A DNA stretch of 64,000 bases, from assembly GCF_041260155.1 (NCBI RefSeq), contig NC_091935.1, forward strand, positions 3,700,001-3,764,000, read 5' to 3'. Position 1 is the stretch's first letter. Each line of letters starts with the position of its first letter. The notes below the pieces were generated by a model, which had not been told where the DNA came from, ran no database searches, and saw only the letters and a list, made by a program, of their open reading frames with translations. Made by a program: the position numbers and the translations under genes. Shown here one piece after another: positions 59,035-64,000 of this stretch. Origin of the DNA: Ptychodera flava (lineage: Eukaryota; Hemichordata; Enteropneusta; Ptychoderidae).

Positions 59035-59739
59035 ACTGAGTTGATCAGAATAATCTAAAATATTACATTTCCACTACAAATTTGTTTCGTATAGGCTGCA
59101 GAGCCGCCTACACTCATCGGGTGGCTGTGATCGACTGAAACTTTAGGCGGGAAACGGTTTCTTTTGTTTTGTTTTTGTTGGCACCTGTTTGTTGCAAAAG
59201 GTTGAATAATTAGTGACTGCACAAGAGAAGTTTTCTCCTGTATCTGCAGGTCGATACTAATTCGTTTCTATTGTTTAGGGAGCACATTTCTGGATATCTG
59301 AGGAGTATGAATTTTTCGTGGAGGCACAGATTGCATTTTTTGGTGACATTGGAGTATGGATTGCATTGTTTCATTATTTTCCAGTCAATCCTGTATTCTG
59401 TCGTTGCATCTTTCAGTGACCAAATGTACTTGCTCAGTTCGGTGCTGTTTCTGTATTTTGTGTTGCGGAATGATAGCATGTGGTTATTATATCTTGTTTT
59501 GAATGGGGTCTCCGTCAGGCCGATGTATGTTGCGTGTGTGTTGTTGTCTTCTCTGATGACCGTTGCTTGGTAAACCACGCCCTCGGTGAGGCATTTTCCT
59601 GGCAATGGGCATTTGCTCTTTTGTCTGCAGTTGCATTCTTTACTGGCGATGGTGGCGGTTGTATTCTTGTTTTCCATTTCCATTTAGCTCTACTCTAGTA
59701 TTGAGCACTCTACTCCAGCTGATCTTGAACTAAGCAAGT

Positions 59740-59833
<94 letters not shown>

Positions 59834-60850
59834 TGCACAATTCCAGTGTGTCCTGTAGTACAACTTTTAGTGACACAAATACTATAAACTACAGTACATC
59901 CGCTATCATGATCTCTAATTTTCAAAAATGTACACATCTCTCGGCAAGAAGTAACTATTATTAAACAAATATTCCTCAGATAAGAAGTAGTGTAAACTAA
60001 AATGATATTATCACCAGAGTTTTAGGCACAAAATCCATTTTAGTCATTAATAAACAGGACATAAAAAAATCAAACATGGAGCGTCAACTACACTTGGCTG
60101 ATAATTGGTTCGATGTAGCAGGCCAGAGTAAGTTTACACCTGGTAACATGCATATCAAGTTTCAAATCAATCGGACAAGCGATTTCAGAGAAAATTATTT
60201 TTTGGCAGAAAATGCAAAAATTGCAAAAAAGGAAAAGTTTACCACAATTCAACAAATCCTATAGAAGACAACCCTAGGATCAAAAGTATCAAGTTTCAAA
60301 GTAATTCAACAAGAATTTTGGGAGAAAATGATTTTTGACCACTGAAAATGGGAAAAATTGCTAAAAAATACAAATATGAACATTTTATCACAATTTGACC
60401 AATCTGACAGAGGCCAATCTTACGATCATGCATACGAAGTTTCGAAGCAATGGGAAGAGCACTTTCAGAGAATATTTTTTTGACCAAAACGGGGGAAATT
60501 GTTCCCAAATACAACCATCAAAATTTCACCGCAATTTTAACAAATCTAACATAAGTCACCACAAAGAACCTGCATACCAAGTTTCAACCAAATCTGGCCT
60601 GTGGTTACAGAGTTTTAGCAATTTGCTGGATTTTACTTCCTTTGCATATTTTTGAGACTGACATGTTCATTCGAACAAATTCACAGCTCAATCCCTGGGT
60701 GCACCTGTACACCAATAAGAAGCTACCCGGTAGGTGCTGCGGTTCTAGAGTTTTGATGTGGATGAACAGACATACACATACATACATACATACATACATA
60801 CATACATACATACATCCATCCATCCATCCATCCATAAATACATACATACA

Positions 60851-60918
<68 letters not shown>

Positions 60919-60954
60919 ACCTGTTTGAAACCACCGTATACTGTATACATCCAT

Positions 60955-60991
<37 letters not shown>

Positions 60992-61015
60992 TATAAATAT
61001 ATATATATAATATAC

Positions 61016-61047
<32 letters not shown>

Positions 61048-61059
61048 CACACATTAATT

Positions 61060-61098
<39 letters not shown>

Positions 61099-62902
61099 AA
61101 CACAGATATAAGGACGACGCCGACCTACCATACAAGCTCTCTTTGGGAGCTAAAATACAGATCTTTCAAGATAACCAGTATTGGGATTCTTTGTCTTACC
61201 TTGATTTCCAAGAGAATGAAACGTTAGATGGTAGGTTGGAGAAAGTTTCATTCCAGAAACAATATATGCCTCGAATATTTTGAGATTTACAGTGTAGTGT
61301 GGCAAAAGGTCTTCCTGATAAAAACCAAAAGAAGTATTTATTGAATAGAAATTGCAAATGACAGTGACGGGACTTTCAATTAGCTTCTTCTGTGCCATTC
61401 AAATTAATGATAACATGACATAATATCTTAACATTTAAAACTTATTTTCTTGAAAAGGTGCCTCTGAATTAAAATGAAGATAGAAATCAGGTTCATTGTG
61501 GAGTGACTTTATAATATAGTCAAATGATTCAAGTTTACTTTAAACCTATGAAGTTGACATATATTTACACAATGTTATTCTCTGCACCATACATTCGATA
61601 GGCAAAGATTCATCTGTTTTTCTCGGTGAAAGACCTGCAACATTTGGTGAGTTAAAAGTTACGTGTCTGTGTTCACACACCATAAGGCTAATGAGGCATA
61701 TTTTGTTTAGAAGAATACATAAGAAATGGCTAGTAAACCAAAACCTCTGAGTATGAATACATTAGTCTATTTTATTACACCTCACTCATTCAGCGTGCAC
61801 AGCCATTGGTTAAACACAACTCACGTGACATGTAAAAGAACGTGACGATGCCCTCTGCGAATGTGATGATGCCCTCTGCATTTGATATTACATAGATTAC
61901 GTCATTTTACTTACTGCGCATCCTTTCTGCGCAAAACAAATTGTCGTTCGCTTGTTGATCCTGTTGTACTTTGCAGTTGGCAACTTATGGCTGCGAAATG
62001 TCATACAGAGCTGTCATCGGCACAGTTAGACGATATTTTGATGCAAGTAAACAGCAAACGAACGAAAATGGCAACAAGGAATGCGCTTTCTGTGTTCAGC
62101 GCCCGGCGGTGGCAGTCACAATGCACACGTCCTACTCACACTGTACACAAATTTTACTCAAACCTGTGTCGGTAGGCATTCTTTGGGTTTACAAAAGTAC
62201 ACTTTACATAGGGTCAGTTTTGCATAGGCTGTATATTATGACCCAAAATTACATCTTTTAATCATATCTATTATCACTACCACTCCTGGAAAAGTGTGCG
62301 TTATTTTTATATTTCTCGATTTCCTATTTGTTTGAAGACAAAATGTGGCGATTAAAACTGTTGAGCGCCAAAACGTGGTGTTCATAAATCATTGAGAACA
62401 GTATGGTTTAATCCAAACCCTTTGTTATCAATGGATGTAAAGACCTGCATGTTTACAGGGAGTTAGGGTAAATAGGTGAAGGAAATCATTATGGAAATTG
62501 CAAATTGCCATTTACAGAGTAATCTTTAAAGTTATCTGGTATAAATTTATAAAATAGCTAGATAAACAAAGATTTTTGTAAAGTCATCATCCACTTTGAT
62601 ACAAAATGTTAATGATCAGGACTTACTTCCAACAGTTATCTTTGTCACATCATTGTATCTTAATCCTGAATGTCCAGGAACTCCACAGGAGTAATTACCA
62701 GAGTCACTATAGTCGGTCTTAGCTATGATGAGCAGTGAGGTATATTTCTTAATTTTATAAGTTGTTTTCATTGTGTTTTTCAGTTCTTCGCCATTGTAGT
62801 ACCATACCAGTTTATAAGAAGAGTGAGGTACCTTCAGTTTCGGAGAACATATGAGTTGAACGGGTCTTCCCTTTATCACAACTGCAGTTGCTTTGTTAGG
62901 CA
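53182..62902 (-). CDS. Ig plus cytokine-receptor-like transmembrane receptor, partial gene
   Basis: Six exons on the minus strand join with compatible phases: Ig (62627-62902, phase 1-1), receptor domain first half (61200-61314, 1-2), second half (57403-57554, 2-1), transmembrane (54744-54907, 1-0), cytoplasmic (54140-54254, 0-1) and last exon (up to 53499). The domain carries four cysteines with a C-x9-C-x-W signature and an ANALG stretch, like the N-terminal cytokine-receptor homology domain of gp130-family class I receptors, and it is split by a phase-2 intron as in those genes. No second domain with WSxWS is found; the stem is about nine residues. It would be a cell-surface receptor. The signal peptide and any further N-terminal exons are beyond or not found before 64000. 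An Ig/FN3 adhesion receptor is the main alternative. Confidence 0.6.
54140..54254 (-). CDS. Exon: cytoplasmic region, two open frames
   Basis: Acceptor tcttaatttacag|GAA at 54255-54257. In the frame continuous with the transmembrane exon it reads [20 protein letters not shown], then [18 protein letters not shown], to a candidate donor GAG|GTACAC (phase 1). A second frame is open through and beyond the exon (54244 down to 53987), with [18 protein letters not shown] and an acidic [18 protein letters not shown] tail. Either an alternative splice/frame or a one-base G-run error (ggggaacc) would join the two. Confidence 0.55.
54744..54907 (-). CDS. Exon: stem, transmembrane helix and juxtamembrane
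   Basis: Acceptor tatctctgtgtag|AA at 54908-54910 and donor TCTGAA|GTAAGT. Phase 1-0. It encodes [12 protein letters not shown], the hydrophobic helix [19 protein letters not shown], a YRKVRG stop-transfer and [15 protein letters not shown]. The last part holds prolines near the membrane, but a true Box 1 (WxPxxPxP) is not evident, so JAK binding cannot be claimed. Confidence 0.78.
56817..56905. repeat. (TA)n tract
   Basis: About 88 bp of TA repeats with a few phase breaks (ataata). Confidence 0.95.
57157..57191 (-). repeat. tRNA-like SINE trace
   Basis: cggggttctaacccacaata followed by tacggcatca matches the B-box part of the SINE-like units at 32514-32545 with a few changes. Confidence 0.55.
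57403..57554 (-). CDS. Exon: cytokine-receptor homology domain, second half
   Basis: Acceptor gattaagtttcag|A at 57555-57557 and donor AACTGA|GTAAGA. In phase 2 it reads [20 protein letters not shown], then [17 protein letters not shown] and [13 protein letters not shown]. The two cysteines complete a four-cysteine domain. Y-T-V...NALGK...FD aligns with the F-G strands of gp130 domain 2, where NALGK and FD are also found. Both ends are strong splice sites. No WSxWS is present. Confidence 0.78.
58943..59028. repeat. (TA)n tract, left of Penelope fragment
   Basis: About 86 bp of uninterrupted TA, followed by cacacaactgag. Confidence 0.95.
59071..59124 (-). ncRNA. Hammerhead-ribozyme-like motif of the Penelope element
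   Basis: Minus strand order: CCAC (stem I), core CCGATGAG, stem II strand TGTAGGC with loop ggctctgca and GCCTATA, CGAAAC, the short self-complementary stem III ACAAATTTGT, a TA cleavage position, and GTGG (stem I). The topology matches minimal hammerheads known in Penelope-like elements. The core has C in place of the conserved U4 (CUGAUGA to CCGAUGA), so activity is doubtful. Confidence 0.65.
59210..59683 (-). pseudogene. Penelope-like GIY-YIG endonuclease domain
   Basis: The 157-codon frame has [20 protein letters not shown] (Cys-rich linker), [12 protein letters not shown], then [20 protein letters not shown] (the GIY-YIG-like YIGLTE motif with following R and H), [20 protein letters not shown] and [20 protein letters not shown] with [16 protein letters not shown]. 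This is the standard C-terminal domain of Penelope-like reverse transcriptases, which nicks target DNA. Only this domain remains, so the copy is inactive although the frame is intact. Confidence 0.92.
59741..59828. repeat. (TA)n tract, right of Penelope fragment
   Basis: About 86 bp of uninterrupted TA. Confidence 0.95.
60130..60620. repeat. Diverged tandem repeat, period about 138 bp
   Basis: The phrase atcaagtttcaaa..aat...acaag..tttc.gagaaaat recurs at about 60150, 60287, 60427 and 60568, each followed by an A/T-rich gcaaaaattgc or gggaaaaattgc stretch. Four decayed units; no protein-like frame. Confidence 0.7.
60775..61092. repeat. Compound microsatellite: CATA, CATC, TA, CA, TA, GACA
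   Basis: Successive tracts at about 60775-60815 (CATA)n, 60815-60832 (CATC)n, 60855-60915 (TA)n, 60956-60984 (CA)n, 61008-61045 (TA)n and 61061-61092 (GACA)n. Open frames across it are low-complexity artefacts. Confidence 0.95.
61200..61314 (-). CDS. Exon: cytokine-receptor homology domain, first half
   Basis: Acceptor ttggtttttatcag|GA at 61315-61317 and donor ATCAAG|GTAAGA. In phase 1 it reads [20 protein letters not shown], then [18 protein letters not shown]-x9-C-x-W is the class I cytokine-receptor signature, and the W is followed by two N-glycosylation sequons (NET, NVS). Only this frame is open with these motifs. It ends in phase 2, matching the next exon. A longer Met-initiated frame here (61150-61398) is out of phase and not used. 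Confidence 0.75.
61315..62626 (-). other. Receptor intron
   Basis: Between the Ig exon and the cytokine-receptor domain. Mostly AT-rich; 61780-62180 is more GC-rich with acatgcacac-like words but no supported exon. Confidence 0.5.
62627..62902 (-). CDS. Exon: immunoglobulin domain
   Basis: Acceptor ctttgcaacag|TG at 62903-62905 and donor GGAA|GTAAGT (62621-62626). The 276 bp code for a full Ig domain: [12 protein letters not shown] (B-strand Cys), [12 protein letters not shown] (core Trp), [20 protein letters not shown] (D-x-G-x-Y-x-C, F-strand Cys) and NDVTKITVG (G strand). Phase 1-1 is the standard for Ig-superfamily exons. It precedes the cytokine-receptor-like domain, as the Ig domain does in gp130 and IL-6R-alpha. 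Confidence 0.88.
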
Positions 62903-64000
62903 CTGTTGCAAAGGGAAAAAGATAACGAAAAAGATCACAAATAAAGAAGTAATATATGATAGTAATAGAGTTTATTTGTCACAAGCACGACATTTTTATC
63001 AATCGTATGACTACATGCCTTCAGTCATTTCAATTTACAGTTAAAATGATGAAAGGCGTCATCAACCCTGTTGCAAGGCTGGGGTAGAGAATGGGAATGA
63101 GTAGCTCGGCTATCAATACTCATCCAATATACCAAATACTGATGTGTGTTTTTTTTTTTGAGATTATATTTAGTACAGTTCCCAAATTTTGTAAGCTCAT
63201 TTGCATATTTGCAACAGTAAATAGCACAAAAAGTTCATGACACAAGCGTATGTACAAGATAATATACAAGATAACATACATAAATACATATGACAGACCT
63301 CGACGTGCTGAGCCAAGTAGCCCTTCAATGTGCTATATGGACATATGACAATTATACACTAAACCCACTATTACATCATACCAGTATATTGATAGCGCAA
63401 ATACAGTGATCTGATTGGTCGTTGCATGAAAAGAACCGTGGTATATTCGCGATATACCACGGTTGGCACATGCCCGTGCCCTTTTAGATATTCCATGCCA
63501 GAATGCCAATATACTGTTATGATTTAATAGCGATAAATCACAGCAAGCAATGGTATTCCACTCGGTACTGACCAGTTCACTTCAAATATGCACTTGCTAT
63601 CGCTCATGCATGTATGTCGTGAACTTATCAAAAGCTTGTGGTATACGGTCGCTAGGTGTGCTTCATTGCTTAAATGTATTCTATAACAAATCAGTGAACA
63701 AGAAAGGCCATATGCTGTTCAATTGTAACCGATTACACTAGATTATATATTCCTGAACATACCGTCAACAAAGATTGATACATTAAATTCTTATGGCAAT
63801 AATGTAAAATTTGTTCTGAGGTTTTGAATCTAGTCAAGTCATAGTGTTCCATTTTGAGGCAGTGGCAATCCTTGGCTATATATGATGACTCTAACCTTAT
63901 GTTTACACTTATGTTTACGGCTTAGGGAATATGTGTGAGGTTTTAAACATCACATTTGCATAAATTGGGCTTCATATTTTCACATTTCAAACCAACACAT
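62903..64000. other. 5' intron or flank of the receptor; one hairpin
   Basis: No further Ig exon or signal peptide recognised. A 31-bp hairpin at 63434-63464 has perfect 13-bp arms (aaccgtggtatat / atataccacggtt) around tcgcg. Confidence 0.4.
63434..63464. repeat. Perfect 13-bp inverted repeat
   Basis: aaccgtggtatat, loop tcgcg, atataccacggtt. It may be the core of a small foldback element; no function assigned. Confidence 0.9.

Larger units (their letters stand above)
59029..59742 (-). mobile_element. Penelope-like element fragment, 5'-truncated
   Basis: About 710 bp lying exactly between two (TA)n tracts. On the minus strand it encodes the C-terminal GIY-YIG endonuclease (59210-59683), followed by a 3' region with a hammerhead-like motif (59071-59124). 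The RT domain is absent. The TA tracts on both sides suggest insertion into, or origin of, TA repeats at the integration site. Confidence 0.8.
57555..61199 (-). other. Receptor intron with Penelope fragment and microsatellites
   Basis: A 3.6-kb intron splitting the cytokine-receptor domain at a phase-2 site. Possible minus-strand frames at 57830-58045 and 58466-58678 have a borderline acceptor but no domain match, and the flanking phases join without them. Confidence 0.45.

Noticed and set aside
60605..61103. Long open frames over the microsatellites
   Set aside because: They encode only YIYI-, HTHT- or CMYV-type runs from TA, CA and CATA repeats and have no coding character.
61150..61398. 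82-codon Met-initiated minus-strand frame
   Set aside because: It overlaps the receptor exon out of phase. The splice-bounded alternative frame carries the domain signature.
62616..62903. Stand-alone small Ig protein
   Set aside because: Both ends are splice sites, so it is an internal exon rather than an independent gene.

Overview
The window looks like a repeat-dense, intron-containing, AT-rich metazoan nuclear genome. I favour an invertebrate deuterostome (hemichordate, lancelet or similar). The reasons are an immunoglobulin plus class I cytokine-receptor-like gene with gp130-type exon phases, a Ty3/gypsy element with the integrase-before-RT order known from deuterostomes, BEL/Pao and Penelope-like elements, and hAT, Harbinger and piggyBac-type DNA elements. 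Nothing bacterial or organellar is visible, and the species cannot be named from the sequence.

Layout: (1) 0.65-8.7 kb is one non-LTR retrotransposon (LINE, + strand) cut into pieces by later insertions. These are an inverted hAT-end fragment, a 2.8-kb hAT element with a decayed transposase, a 334-bp MITE landing in the endonuclease SDH motif, and a 1.66-kb non-autonomous hAT with an 8-bp target duplication. (2) 8.7-19.3 kb holds a Harbinger nuclease fragment, several large inverted repeats, a 2.6-kb TAA-flanked Harbinger-type element, a LINE C-terminal remnant and a TTAA-flanked foldback element. (3) 19.3-42.4 kb is a roughly 188-bp satellite in two opposed blocks, + strand at 19.3-23.9 kb and - strand from 29.7 to 42.4 kb. 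The - block is interrupted by a Gmr1-like gypsy (24.9-29.7 kb, 4-bp TSD), a hAT (29.9-31.9 kb, 8-bp TSD) that itself carries the same MITE, a LINE 3' end, a tandem tRNA-derived SINE-like unit, and a BEL/Pao element (33.2-40.9 kb, 5-bp TSD). The + block contains a duplicated 0.87-kb insert with a conserved 72-codon ORF. (4) 42.4-53.2 kb is mostly non-coding, with dispersed repeats, a LINE C-terminus and a 210-bp piggyBac-type MITE. (5) 53.2-62.9 kb carries the only convincing host gene, on the - strand. It has an Ig exon, two exons making one cytokine-receptor homology domain, a transmembrane exon and cytoplasmic exons, all with compatible phases. A large intron holds a Penelope-like GIY-YIG endonuclease fragment with a hammerhead-ribozyme-like motif, between two long (TA)n tracts.

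The mobile-element protein genes are broken by stops, frameshifts or internal deletions. The window is therefore mainly a record of nested transposition around a satellite block, next to one receptor gene whose 5' end lies beyond the right edge.
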